From: Lineus longissimus
Taxonomy: Eukaryota > Nemertea > Pilidiophora > Heteronemertea > Lineidae
Assembly: GCF_910592395.1 (NCBI RefSeq)
Contig: NC_088311.1
Span: 19,844,501-19,908,500 of the forward strand
DNA: 64,000 bases
Direction of reading: 5' to 3'
Under the pieces are notes generated by a model that did not search any database, was not told the DNA's origin, and was given only the letters and a program-made list of their open reading frames with translations. This document shows, in pieces, positions 1-7,746 of the stretch (the first letter of the stretch is position 1; every line of letters starts with the position of its first letter). The position numbers were made by a program, and so were the translations under genes.

Positions 1-1
1 T

Positions 2-928
2 CAATTCTGCCGTAATTGTAAAAGGTGGACACTTTTTGAGTATCAAAAAAACTTGAATTCAGCAAGGTACGCAGCTAAAACTGTGAAGTATCAATTCTGC
101 ACCAATTGCAATTCGACTACTTACGACGATGATTTTAAAACTCTTGAGATCAATATTGACAACAAGACACGTTACTTTGACAGTATTCTAAGGAAACTTG
201 GATGGAGTCGGCTGTCCGAATCGGCAGTTAAGTATTTAAAGGACTTTGTGGAAGGGTATTTACAGTGCTACTTTTCAAGTCACAGAAAATGTCTTAGTAA
301 GCAGAGATATGAAAGTACTCTTCAGTCAGCCCTAAAAATGGGTATTAACACTCTCCCCTCTAAGTTATGTAACCAAGGGTTACATGGTGAAGCCATGCTT
401 TTTAAATTTCACTGTGGGGAATATGATTGGTTTCTTGCCATTGAATTTATTAACAGGGCAATTGGTAAACCGCAATTAACCGATGAGAATATCACTGACC
501 TTAGACTAGTGTACTATGCTTTCCTTAGATTTCTGCATTACTGTGGTGTCAAGGTCACCATTAACTACAAGGTATTTTTACACCAAGCCTTTAAAACGCT
601 GAAAATTGATTATGTAATATTTACACCTTTTTTAACCAACAAGGAGCGAGTAAATGATTTGGAGATATTATGGTATGATTTCACTCAAAGTATTTTCTTC
701 CAGAATTACAAGGTTGAGAAGGAATATGACCAGGATATTGACAAGCAGTTTGACGTTTTATTGGGTGTTAGTGCAGGTCGAGACATTAACTACATCAGTA
801 ATATTAAGTTTACACCAGCCGGACTTCGTCCTGAGAGCACAGCTCGAGCCGGACTTCGTCCTGAGAACACAGCTCGAGCCGGACTTCGTCCTGAGAGCAT
901 AGCTCGAGCTAGTGTTAAGATGCAATAA
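2..928 (+). CDS. Unidentified element protein, 5' end cut by window edge
   Basis: The frame is already open at base 2 and runs to a stop at 926-928, so this is the C-terminal part of a longer gene whose start lies left of the window. The visible N-terminal part carries two C-x2-C pairs (FCRNC and FCTNC), which suggests a zinc-binding ribbon. The middle is a mixed alpha/beta-looking stretch rich in aromatic residues that I do not recognise. The C-terminus is made almost entirely of three tandem 10-residue units (AGLRPESTAR and variants) encoded by the double-hairpin repeat at 821-909; these look like an added tail, not part of an ancestral fold. It lies upstream of, and collinear with, the 980 and 1881 genes. 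No function is assigned. Confidence 0.7.
   Translation, partial: QFCRNCKRWTLFEYQKNLNSARYAAKTVKYQFCTNCNSTTYDDDFKTLEINIDNKTRYFDSILRKLGWSRLSESAVKYLKDFVEGYLQCYFSSHRKCLSKQRYESTLQSALKMGINTLPSKLCNQGLHGEAMLFKFHCGEYDWFLAIEFINRAIGKPQLTDENITDLRLVYYAFLRFLHYCGVKVTINYKVFLHQAFKTLKIDYVIFTPFLTNKERVNDLEILWYDFTQSIFFQNYKVEKEYDQDIDKQFDVLLGVSAGRDINYISNIKFTPAGLRPESTARAGLRPENTARAGLRPESIARASVKMQ
821..909 (+). repeat. Tandem triplet of double-hairpin elements
   Basis: Three copies in direct 30-bp period, each built as GGAC-TTC-GTCC, TGA, then GAGC or GAAC, a 3-nt loop and GCTC, then GA. Because the period is 30, all three are read in the same frame and add three decapeptides to the C-terminus of the first gene. The middle copy has GAAC opposite GCTC, a half-changed stem. 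Confidence 0.9.
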
Positions 929-979
929 AGTTGTGAAAACAGCATTTTGCACTTAACAGTCATTTTTCCATAATTTTAA

Positions 980-1831
980 ATGAATAATCAGCAAATGAAT
1001 AATCAGACATCTGCAGTGATTGAACAACAGATGAAACAGATTGGTGTTATGAGTCCTGAGAGCTTAGCTCGAGTTGGGGCTTCTAACCAACAGAACACTG
1101 GTAGTTACCAACAAAACAGAACTAACTTTCAACAGAACTGCTCTACAAATCAACAAGTTTCAAACAAGCAGTTGAATAGTTCAAATTTTGTTAATCCTAG
1201 TCAAGGAATAGTTAATCCCAGTCAAGGAATAGTCAATTCTAGTTGCCAACTAGGCTCAACTCGAGCTACGCTCTCAGGACAAAGTCCGACTAGCAATCAA
1301 CAAAATTTGAACTATTTGACTGATAGTGGCCTTAAAGCCAAACAAGACTTAGAGATTCTAGTTGCAACTGGTAAAAGCAAGGATTTCCTTAATAAACAAA
1401 TAACTTTTAATGACTTAGATAATATGACTGAAAAAGAAATCTTAAAACACCATAGAATGTATGAAACAAAGATGGCTGCCAGACTTAATGATTCTTTGGG
1501 TAAGACAGTAATTAAAGCTTACACTAAATTATCAAGGTGGTTATTACCAATAGATGATGAAGATAATCTTTACCATGATCTTAGAAATGATTATTTGATA
1601 ACTAACGAGTTGGATAAATGGCTTGGATGGTTGAGTTTGAGAATGGGACCATTAACTGCACTTGCCTCAACAACACTTATTACTTTAGGTCATTGTCATG
1701 AGGAATCATCTATGAATACATCGAGTATGACTGCATCAAATATGAATACACCAAATATGACTGTCTCTGAATGTGACAAATCAATAGATGAAAGTCTAGA
1801 TATCACAGGTAGTGATGATAAAGAAGACTAA
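980..1831 (+). CDS. Q/N-rich conserved element protein, function unknown
   Basis: This encodes 283 residues. The ATG sits in TTTTAAATG, matching the start context of the other element genes. Residues 1-110 are low-complexity and rich in Q, N and S, with two VNPSQGI repeats (about residues 72-85) and two double-hairpin insertions. From about residue 120 the protein becomes ordered and helical: a charged segment, then KTVIKAYTKLSRWLLPIDDE, an acidic stretch and a hydrophobic segment MGPLTALASTTLITLG near residue 230. The C-terminus is S/T/M/N-rich and acidic. The ordered part resembles a protein family I associate with animal Polintons, but its role is not known to me. It lies between the first gene and the membrane-protein gene on the same strand, 51 bp and 49 bp apart. 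Confidence 0.7.
   Translation: MNNQQMNNQTSAVIEQQMKQIGVMSPESLARVGASNQQNTGSYQQNRTNFQQNCSTNQQVSNKQLNSSNFVNPSQGIVNPSQGIVNSSCQLGSTRATLSGQSPTSNQQNLNYLTDSGLKAKQDLEILVATGKSKDFLNKQITFNDLDNMTEKEILKHHRMYETKMAARLNDSLGKTVIKAYTKLSRWLLPIDDEDNLYHDLRNDYLITNELDKWLGWLSLRMGPLTALASTTLITLGHCHEESSMNTSSMTASNMNTPNMTVSECDKSIDESLDITGSDDKED
1053..1074 (+). repeat. Partial double-hairpin element in coding sequence
   Basis: Only the 3' half is present: GTCC, TGA, then the GAGC-TTA-GCTC hairpin and GAG. It is read in frame as PESLAR in the Q/N-rich protein. The left GGAC arm is missing. Confidence 0.75.
1190..1238 (+). repeat. 21-bp coding minisatellite
   Basis: Two near-identical 21-bp units plus a partial third encode VNPSQGI, VNPSQGI and VNSS inside the low-complexity N-terminus of the 980 gene. 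Confidence 0.75.
1259..1291 (-). repeat. Double-hairpin element in coding sequence
   Basis: A complete copy, read on the plus strand as GAGC-TAC-GCTC, TCA, GGAC-AAA-GTCC. It adds TRATLSGQSPT to the 980 gene. This frame differs from two of the three used by the copies in polB. Confidence 0.9.
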
Positions 1832-1880
1832 ATTAACCTGGTTATGAGAACATAGTTCGAATTAAATTCGGCCAAGATAA

Positions 1881-2387
1881 ATGGAACTTGAAACTGTAAC
1901 TGATACTACTCGAGCTATGCTCTCAGGACAAAGTCCGACTAAAGTTTCAGTGTCTAAGAAACCTCGATCAGAGAAACAATTAGCATGGTCTAGAGAACTG
2001 GGTAGAAGATCTAAGGAATTTAAGAGGATAAAAAAGGATAAGACGACATTTAAAGTACAGGACTCCTCACCAAACAACAGAGTTGTGGAAAAGGAGGAAG
2101 AAGAATTAGAGGAAGAAGAACCACAATCTCAAAATACTGATGTATCACTGCGTGAATCTAGTAGTAATACTTATGTCTATGTACTAGGTTTAGGTGCAAT
2201 TATTTTAGCATCATTTATCATGTTTAAGAAACTTCCTAAAAAAGTAAGTAAAGAGCAGCGATCAGGCTTGAATCGAACTTTGTTCTCTGGACAAAGTCCG
2301 AATGAAGCAGTCATAAAGGGATCAATTAACCCTCTTGTTAAACCTGTAGTTAAAGAGAAGAAATGTACTATTCCTTTAATGGAATGA
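1881..2387 (+). CDS. Small single-pass membrane protein of the element
   Basis: This encodes 168 residues; the ATG lies in GATAAATGG. A double-hairpin insertion (RAMLSGQSPT) occupies residues 10-20. Then comes a basic conserved-looking block, KKPRSEKQLAWSRELGRRSK (residues 26-45), and an acidic stretch of repeated E near residue 75. One hydrophobic membrane segment follows (YVYVLGLGAIILASFIMF, about residues 99-116), then a basic stop-transfer run. A second double-hairpin insertion (NRTLFSGQSPN) lies behind the membrane segment. The basic N-terminal block plus single membrane span resembles small proteins seen in other Polintons; a virion or membrane role is inference. Its 3' end overlaps the convergent 3381 gene by 20 bp. 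Confidence 0.75.
   Translation: MELETVTDTTRAMLSGQSPTKVSVSKKPRSEKQLAWSRELGRRSKEFKRIKKDKTTFKVQDSSPNNRVVEKEEEELEEEEPQSQNTDVSLRESSSNTYVYVLGLGAIILASFIMFKKLPKKVSKEQRSGLNRTLFSGQSPNEAVIKGSINPLVKPVVKEKKCTIPLME
1908..1940 (-). repeat. Double-hairpin element near gene start
   Basis: A complete copy (GAGC-TAT-GCTC, TCA, GGAC-AAA-GTCC) only nine codons after the start codon of the 1881 gene, read in frame. Confidence 0.9.
2273..2302 (-). repeat. Double-hairpin element with changed stem
   Basis: A copy in which both arms of one stem have changed together: GAAC-TTT-GTTC instead of GAGC-NNN-GCTC, followed by GGAC-AAA-GTCC. It is in frame in the 1881 gene, after the membrane segment. Confidence 0.85.
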
Positions 2388-3381
2388 TCTCATCAGGTGG
2401 TCGAGCTTTGCTCTCTGGACTTTGTCCTAGTCCGACTTCGTCTTGAGAGCAAAGCTCGATTCTTAACTCTAAAGAAACCTCTGTTCCTCTGAAATTAACT
2501 AGCTTACCATTCTCATCAGTGATTTCGAATTTTATGTGATTAGTACACTTATTTATCGTTTTCTTACAATTCGGTTCGTATCGCTGCATTTTTATTTGGT
2601 CACCATCTTCTACAGGTATGATGCAGAAAATGTTAGATGGTTTATTGTTGTAGAGGGTCTTAGCTTTGTCAACCAAATTAGCTTGCAGGAATAGATATTT
2701 CCTGTAAAAGTTGAGTGGTCTTGTGGAGTAGTATTTTCCTTTCTTGGTGAATTTAGTTTGCTTAAAGCCAAACCACTCATTCACCACTGTGAGCTGTTTT
2801 TCTATCACCTCTCTTATGGTTTTGCTTATTTGAAAACCTTCTGTGTTTCTCTCAATCTTGATTTTTTCATTTTTATCTAACTTGTCTACTTTCAGAGGGT
2901 ACTCTTTATCCTCTGTAAGTTCAAGGGTTATGTAATTATTGTTATCACAGTAAATTTTCACATGGCTTATTCCAATTTCTTTTATGTATTTTTGCCATAC
3001 CTCACAAAACTCACTTAAACTAAAATGTCGAGAGTATGGAAATGTGTATTGAGTAATGGTGTCTTTAGTTGTGGTAGAATCATTTTCCAAATGCCGTTCG
3101 CAAATTTTCATGACTTCCTTTTCAAGTGTATCTGTTTCAAGTCCAGGAGCAAATAATGTCCTACACCATAATTGTTTATCTAAGGGCTCATGTGTTGTAA
3201 TTCTGGTTATTTCGACTAGAAATGAGAAAATCCTGACTCCCTCTGGTAGAAAATCACCTGTCCACCATGAATTGTAAAAGGTTATCGATTTCAAAGTAAT
3301 GGATTTTATGTCTAATTGGTCTGTTAAGTCGTACTCAAATTTGGCTTCATTACATTCTTGTTCATTGATTATGAAGTCCAT
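2368..3381 (-). CDS. Penton/minor-capsid-like protein (paralogue of the 11133 gene)
   Basis: This encodes 337 residues on the minus strand. Its end, with IKFEITDENGKLVNFRGTEV (about residues 281-300), closely parallels LNIRLTDEKGEIIDLNGHNV in the 11133-11900 protein. Its beginning (ITLKSITFYNSW) has the beta-strand pattern common at the start of Polinton minor capsid proteins. I infer a second penton-like or spike-like virion protein. The last ~35 codons consist of two opposed double-hairpin elements. The start is ATG at 3379-3381, preceded by TAAATAGAA. It diverges from polB across 56 bp and overlaps the 3' end of the 1881 gene. A spike-type rather than vertex role is possible. Confidence 0.6.
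   Translation of the reverse strand: MDFIINEQECNEAKFEYDLTDQLDIKSITLKSITFYNSWWTGDFLPEGVRIFSFLVEITRITTHEPLDKQLWCRTLFAPGLETDTLEKEVMKICERHLENDSTTTKDTITQYTFPYSRHFSLSEFCEVWQKYIKEIGISHVKIYCDNNNYITLELTEDKEYPLKVDKLDKNEKIKIERNTEGFQISKTIREVIEKQLTVVNEWFGFKQTKFTKKGKYYSTRPLNFYRKYLFLQANLVDKAKTLYNNKPSNIFCIIPVEDGDQIKMQRYEPNCKKTINKCTNHIKFEITDENGKLVNFRGTEVSLELRIELCSQDEVGLGQSPESKARPPDEIIPLKE
2399..2460. repeat. Opposed pair of double-hairpin elements at a convergent gene junction
   Basis: An inverted copy (GAGC-TTT-GCTC, TCT, GGAC-TTT-GTCC) is followed directly by a forward copy (GAC-TTC-GTC, TTGA, GAGC-AAA-GCTC). It lies just past the stop of the 1881 gene and codes for the C-terminus of the minus-strand gene. 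Confidence 0.9.
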
Positions 3382-3437
3382 TTCTATTTAATTCAAGATA
3401 TTTATTGAATTTAATAAATTTTAATCTAATAAATAGA
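3382..3437. promoter_or_regulatory. Divergent start region between penton-like gene and polB
   Basis: A 56-bp AT-rich space separates the two start codons. Both sides carry TAAATAGA a few bases before the ATG (AATTAAATAGAAATG on the minus strand, AATAAATAGAATG on the plus strand), which suggests a shared bidirectional promoter with short leaders. Confidence 0.5.
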
Positions 3438-6400
3438 ATGACTGATAAGAATCAGAAAATACTTTGCACTACATGTGACAAGTACATATCCTACAATAAT
3501 ATGGCTATTCACAGGAGAACCAAAGGTCACTTAAGTAAATTAAATCCGGATTATGTCCCTATTGCTCAACCCCGAGCCCAATCACTGATCCCTAAAACTA
3601 TGGATAAGAAACTTGCATTTGAGGAAAATGAGCTAGATGGCATAAAGAAAGTGAGTGGAATAGAAATAGTAAAACAATTTGGCAAGCCTGTAGTCACCAT
3701 TAGTTTGAAGATTGACAGAGAAGCTAAACAAGTGTATGAATACAGAGATAAATTAGAGGAGGTATTATTTCAACTCAATGATTACCATCACAAAATTAGC
3801 ATATCAGTATTTGCTCAGTTTGATCGTCAGGGTGAAAGTGTAACACACCCCATACAGTCTCCAATGGAAAGCATAATTTCAAGGAACCAGGCAATTTATG
3901 CCATAACCAACCAGTTAAACTACATTAAGACACAGATTGAGGAAAGGTACTTTCAAGGTTCTGGACTTACTTTAAATAAAATAGAGTCTTGTAACATGAC
4001 CATCTGTTCTTACAAGAGGTGTAAAGGTGGTCATTACACTAAATTACCATTTAAAACAAAAGCAGTAATAAATGTGGAATCAAATGACAATAAATGTTTT
4101 CTCTGGTCTTTATTGGCCGCTAAATATCTGAAAGAAAATCCAGAGACGGACTTTGTCCTGAGAGCAGAGCTCGAGAGTACATTCAATATCACTACCGATA
4201 TCAAAATCAAATCATTTCCTGTATGTATTCAAAAGGATATCCCTAAGATAGAGAGTGATAATAATCTCAAAATTAATGTGTTCAAGTTAGAGAACGAATC
4301 GGCTAAGAGCACATGTGAGGCAAAACTAGAACCTCTCTACCTGTCCAAGAATTATGATGATGATGATGTCATCGATCTGTTGTATTTCAAGGACCATTTC
4401 ATGTACATAAGAGACATCAATCTTTTCTTCAGGACACTAGCTCATAGAGTGTATCTTTGCAGGAGATGCATGAATTACTTTTACAGGAAGTCAACACTAG
4501 AAAAACATAAAAAGAAATGTGGAGAACACGATTACTGTAAGATTACTTTGCCTCCACCTAACAGTAAATGGTCACAAATTAAATTTGAAAAACACTCATT
4601 CAAAAATAGAGTTCCGTTTGTGATCTATGCTGATTTCGAAGCGATAAGCGAACCTTGTTCTTCTGCCGAAGGCAACATACCAGTAGTATCAGTAGAGCCA
4701 CCTATGATGAAAGAACCGAGTTCAAAGAAACTTTTTAAACAAAATGCATCAGCTGTTGGTGTTTATGTTCACTCAGACTACACACACCTTTACAGTAGCC
4801 AGTATGTGTCTCACAGGGGTGCTGATGTTGTAGATGTGTTCTGTAATTGGTTAATCAGGATGGAAGAACAATTCTCTAATTTATTGAACTGTAACTTTCC
4901 TCTAACAATGACAGATGAAGACTCGAGCTCTGCTCTCAGGACGAAGTCCGACTGGCATAAATATCAATTAGAGACACATTGTTACTATTGTAATCAACCT
5001 TTGGGATATGACAAGGTCAAGGATCATGATCACTACTGTGGTAGATATCGAGGTGCTGCTCACAACTCGTGTAATTTGAATGAAAAGAAAGCTATGTTTG
5101 TTCCAGTGTTTTTTCACAATCTCAGTAATTACGATTCTCACTTATTTATTAAAGAATTAATGAATAAGCTACCGAAGTACAAGAAACTGAAAATACTTGC
5201 CAAAACATCAGTGGACGCAAATAATCTCTACGGCTGGTCCATGATGGAACCTCAACCCTATGGTAGTTTTGAAATGATAGATATTGATCCACTCGAGCTA
5301 TGCTCTCAGGACAAAGCTCGACTTAACATGAATGTTATCAGTAAAGAGCAGATTATGGCAATTCCAAGTGATAGTGAAGTAGGCTACTTTTTAGAGGTTG
5401 ATTTGGAGTATCCAGGAAATATTAAATTTAAGTCAAGGAACTTTCCATTCTGTCCCGAATCTCTCTTTATTGAAGATGATGAATTAAGTCCTTACCAGAG
5501 AGAGTTACTGGGCGATGATAAAAGATCAAATGTAGAGAAACTAATACTAACACAAAAGGATAAAACTAATTACATAGTGCATTACAGAATGCTACAATTT
5601 TACCTAAAGCACGGAATGGTACTTAAGAGGGTTCATTCAGTGATAAGCTTTAAACAATCAAAGTGGTTAGCACCATACATTGATTTTAACACTAAAAGAC
5701 GTATGGATTCTAAGACTGATTTTGAGAAAGACTATTTTAAACTGATGAACAATGCGTTCTATGGAAAAACTTGTGAGAATGTAAGGAACAGGGTTGAAAT
5801 TGAATTTGTATCGGACGGGGAGAGAGCCAGGAATGTAATGGCCAATCCCAGGTTTTCATCGATATGCGTATTTGACGAACATAATGCTGCTATTAGCATG
5901 AGGAAAACATCAATGAAATTCAACAAACCAATCTACATAGGAGCTTCAGTACTTGAATTGTCTAAATTATTAATGTATGAATTCTATTATGAAGTTCTTC
6001 AACCGTACTTTGGTGAGAAAAATATTGAACTGCTGTATCTTGATACAGATTCCTTTGTACTTAACATTAATACTGATGACTTAACTAAAGACTTAAAGGA
6101 GTTGAAACACTATTTTGACTTCAGTAATTATCCAAAAGATCATCCACTCTATGACACCAGTAAGAAGAAGGTACCAGGCTACTTTAAGGATGAGCTAGGA
6201 GGAGTAGAGATGACTGAATTCATTGCCCTGAGAAGTAAGATGTACGCTTACAGGACCAAGACTATGTCTGGAGAGCAAGGATCGACAAAAGATTACGATT
6301 CTAAGAAATTGAAGGGTATTGCCAAGAATGTAGTAAGGAGAAATATCTCATTTGATGACTATGTTGATTGTCTTGAAAAGAGTAGGTCATTTTACCACAA

Positions 6401-6572
6401 GATGAGACACTTAAGATCAGATAAACACCAAATCTATTTGGAAGAAGTTGACAAAAAAAGCCTCAGTCCTTTTGATGACAAGAGGTTCATACTTGAAGAT
6501 GGAATAAGCACCTTACCATTTGGAATGTATTATGAAGGCTACATAGATTACAGCGATTCAAACTTCGCTTGA
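3438..6572 (+). CDS. PolB: Protein-primed family B DNA polymerase, internally deleted
   Basis: This encodes 1044 residues from the ATG at 3438; the frame is open for 11 codons upstream without another ATG. Zinc-finger-like motifs lie at the N-terminus (CTTCDKYISYNNMAIHRRTK), around nt 4455-4530 (CRRC with HKKKC) and around nt 4975-5085 (CYYC, then DHDHYCGRYRGAAH). Exo I is D399-x-E401, Exo II N564-YD566, motif A begins at D593 (DANNLYGW), motif B at K768 (KLMNNAFYG) and motif C is D869-T-D871. Only 27 residues separate Exo II from motif A, where relatives have a long segment of very roughly 200 or more residues with the Exo III tyrosine/aspartate motif. That piece is missing in frame, so proofreading is likely lost and the enzyme is probably inactive. 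Three double-hairpin elements interrupt the gene in three frame relations. Confidence 0.92.
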   Translation: MTDKNQKILCTTCDKYISYNNMAIHRRTKGHLSKLNPDYVPIAQPRAQSLIPKTMDKKLAFEENELDGIKKVSGIEIVKQFGKPVVTISLKIDREAKQVYEYRDKLEEVLFQLNDYHHKISISVFAQFDRQGESVTHPIQSPMESIISRNQAIYAITNQLNYIKTQIEERYFQGSGLTLNKIESCNMTICSYKRCKGGHYTKLPFKTKAVINVESNDNKCFLWSLLAAKYLKENPETDFVLRAELESTFNITTDIKIKSFPVCIQKDIPKIESDNNLKINVFKLENESAKSTCEAKLEPLYLSKNYDDDDVIDLLYFKDHFMYIRDINLFFRTLAHRVYLCRRCMNYFYRKSTLEKHKKKCGEHDYCKITLPPPNSKWSQIKFEKHSFKNRVPFVIYADFEAISEPCSSAEGNIPVVSVEPPMMKEPSSKKLFKQNASAVGVYVHSDYTHLYSSQYVSHRGADVVDVFCNWLIRMEEQFSNLLNCNFPLTMTDEDSSSALRTKSDWHKYQLETHCYYCNQPLGYDKVKDHDHYCGRYRGAAHNSCNLNEKKAMFVPVFFHNLSNYDSHLFIKELMNKLPKYKKLKILAKTSVDANNLYGWSMMEPQPYGSFEMIDIDPLELCSQDKARLNMNVISKEQIMAIPSDSEVGYFLEVDLEYPGNIKFKSRNFPFCPESLFIEDDELSPYQRELLGDDKRSNVEKLILTQKDKTNYIVHYRMLQFYLKHGMVLKRVHSVISFKQSKWLAPYIDFNTKRRMDSKTDFEKDYFKLMNNAFYGKTCENVRNRVEIEFVSDGERARNVMANPRFSSICVFDEHNAAISMRKTSMKFNKPIYIGASVLELSKLLMYEFYYEVLQPYFGEKNIELLYLDTDSFVLNINTDDLTKDLKELKHYFDFSNYPKDHPLYDTSKKKVPGYFKDELGGVEMTEFIALRSKMYAYRTKTMSGEQGSTKDYDSKKLKGIAKNVVRRNISFDDYVDCLEKSRSFYHKMRHLRSDKHQIYLEEVDKKSLSPFDDKRFILEDGISTLPFGMYYEGYIDYSDSNFA
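4147..4175 (+). repeat. Double-hairpin element in polB (first)
   Basis: A forward copy (GGAC-TTT-GTCC, TGA, GAGC-AGA-GCTC) read as DFVLRAELE, residues about 237-246. In this frame the common ATA loop would create a TAG stop; the AGA loop avoids it. Confidence 0.9.
4921..4953 (-). repeat. Double-hairpin element in polB (second)
   Basis: An inverted copy (GAGC-TCT-GCTC, TCA, GGAC-GAA-GTCC) read as SSSALRTKSD shortly before the CYYC zinc motif. Confidence 0.9.
5291..5323 (-). repeat. Double-hairpin element in polB (third)
   Basis: An inverted copy read in yet another frame as LELCSQDKARL between motifs A and B. The second stem is imperfect (GGAC opposite GCTC), as if the last arm had been swapped for the other stem's arm. 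Confidence 0.85.
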
Positions 6573-6603
6573 GTCGGACTACGTCCAGAGAACAAAGTTC
6601 GAT
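6573..6603 (+). repeat. Double-hairpin element abutting the polB stop codon
   Basis: GGAC-TAC-GTCC, AGA, GAAC-AAA-GTTC, GA begins within a few bases of the TGA stop. The second stem has the double change GAAC/GTTC. Confidence 0.85.
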
Positions 6604-6708
6604 TAAACTAATGAATAGGGTGGTGCTGATGGTAGTGTTACTTGGTGAAATTCATCCCTAACACCGAAGTCATGATAATAGTGATAGTGATACACCACAT
6701 TAGGATTA
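6604..6708. other. Short noncoding spacer after polB
   Basis: A roughly 100-bp noncoding spacer between hairpin clusters. GTGGTG near its start and CACCAC near its end could pair. Nothing else is seen. Confidence 0.4.
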
Positions 6709-6785
6709 GGACGTAGTCCGGGTCCGACTTCGTCTTGAGAGCATAGCTCGAGTCGAACTTTGTTCTCTGGACGTAGTCCGGGTCC
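6709..6785. repeat. Hairpin cluster at the polB / 7453 convergent junction
   Basis: A lone GGAC-GTA-GTCC hairpin (6709-6719) is followed by a forward copy (GAC-TTC-GTC, TTGA, GAGC-ATA-GCTC) and an opposed copy (GAAC-TTT-GTTC, TCT, GGAC-GTA-GTCC). The block GGACGTAGTCCGGGTCC occurs at both edges. Confidence 0.9.
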
Positions 6786-6793
6786 TGTTTGAT

Positions 6794-7453
6794 TTACTGA
6801 ACTTTTAGTTTTTCTAGCATCTCTGTCTGTGCTAGTTTTTTTCCTTCTTCTAAAAAAGTCTTCTTTAAAGACTCTACATCAACAGCTGAACTTGCCTCCC
6901 TTTGTTTTTTCCTAATGGCATTTTTCATCGAAATGTATTTCTCCTTCTCCTTGAGAATCAAAGTAAACTCATCTGTAGATATGTGAGAATCGGTTAAGGC
7001 TTTACTAACCAAATCATTGATTGTGTTCAGTTTTGAAATTGCCAACATTCTGATATTCTCATGCTTTTCAATTTTCTTAAGAATATTCTTTTTCTCCCAG
7101 CCTAAGGCTGATGAAATAATGGCACTACCTATTGTTACGCCACCCAAAGCTAAGCCTATCGGTGCCGTGATTACACCAGCTAGAGCGGAAACACCAACAG
7201 ATCCGGCTGCTACGCTAGTTAAATTAAGGAAATGGCTAATGCCAGTAATTACGCTAAATGCTTTTTTGTACTTTGAAAATATCTTTCTTCTAAATTCAAT
7301 CTCGCTTTCTAAGAAACTCTTAACCTCACATATTTGTTGTAGTCTGAAAGCCTGAGGGTTACTTTCTGTATGCTTTTCAGACCTTTCATAGTTCAAATGA
7401 CTTTCAGAGTTTAAATTACTTAAATCTGGATAAACCTTATTGACTCCATCCAT
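6794..7453 (-). CDS. Glycine-rich membrane-active element protein
   Basis: This encodes 219 residues; the ATG lies in ATTAAATGG. The N-terminal third is charged and helical (ICEVKSFLESEIEFRRKIFS). The centre, about residues 78-117, is a long small-residue hydrophobic stretch (AAGSVGVSALAGVITAPIGL and onward) that could form one or two glycine-zipper membrane helices. The C-terminal half is a predicted coiled coil rich in K and E. I recognise this architecture as common in animal Polintons but know no proven function; membrane remodelling or a capsid-internal membrane role is inference. It starts 4 bp after the stop of the 7727 gene, so the TAAATG start word follows directly on the upstream stop codon. 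Confidence 0.65.
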   Translation of the reverse strand: MDGVNKVYPDLSNLNSESHLNYERSEKHTESNPQAFRLQQICEVKSFLESEIEFRRKIFSKYKKAFSVITGISHFLNLTSVAAGSVGVSALAGVITAPIGLALGGVTIGSAIISSALGWEKKNILKKIEKHENIRMLAISKLNTINDLVSKALTDSHISTDEFTLILKEKEKYISMKNAIRKKQREASSAVDVESLKKTFLEEGKKLAQTEMLEKLKVQ

Positions 7454-7457
7454 TTAA

Positions 7458-7727
7458 TTAGTGGGAATAACTAGAATCAGTTGTTCTGTCATTTCTAGTG
7501 TTTAGTGTTGATCCTACAGACACTACAGGTTTTTGAAGTACATTAAATTTTAAAGGTTTTTCTGACCCAACAGGTTTTTCTGTCCCAGCAGGCACAGCAG
7601 GTTTTAAAGGTTTTTCGGGACCAGGCTCCAACTTTGACTCTACTTCTGCCTCTAATTCTCTATGAAATCGTTCTAATCTTTCTTTCCAATTACGTGGTCG
7701 TTTTGTGTAACCCCAAGTTCTATTCAT
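7458..7727 (-). CDS. Small basic/proline-rich element protein
   Basis: This encodes 89 residues; the ATG lies in AATTAAATG. The N-terminus is basic and aromatic (WGYTKRPRNWKERLERFHRE), then repeated EKPLKP/EKPVGSEKPLK proline-lysine motifs, then a polar S/T tail. No domain is recognised. The gene sits tightly between the 7453 gene (4 bp) and the HNH-like gene (19 bp), all on the minus strand. The start context and lack of overlap support a real gene. Its small, basic and extended nature would suit a DNA- or capsid-associated protein, but that is a guess. Confidence 0.5.
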   Translation of the reverse strand: MNRTWGYTKRPRNWKERLERFHRELEAEVESKLEPGPEKPLKPAVPAGTEKPVGSEKPLKFNVLQKPVVSVGSTLNTRNDRTTDSSYSH

Positions 7728-7746
7728 TTAATTAAGTAAAATAAAA

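Noticed and set aside
821-909. Hammerhead-type ribozyme in the double-hairpin repeat
   Set aside because: The repeat has a GTCCTGA stretch but lacks the conserved CTGATGA and GAAA core, and has only two short stems.
654-952. Small frames over the 3' end of the first gene, both strands
   Set aside because: They owe their openness to the double-hairpin repeats, which are stop-poor in several frames.
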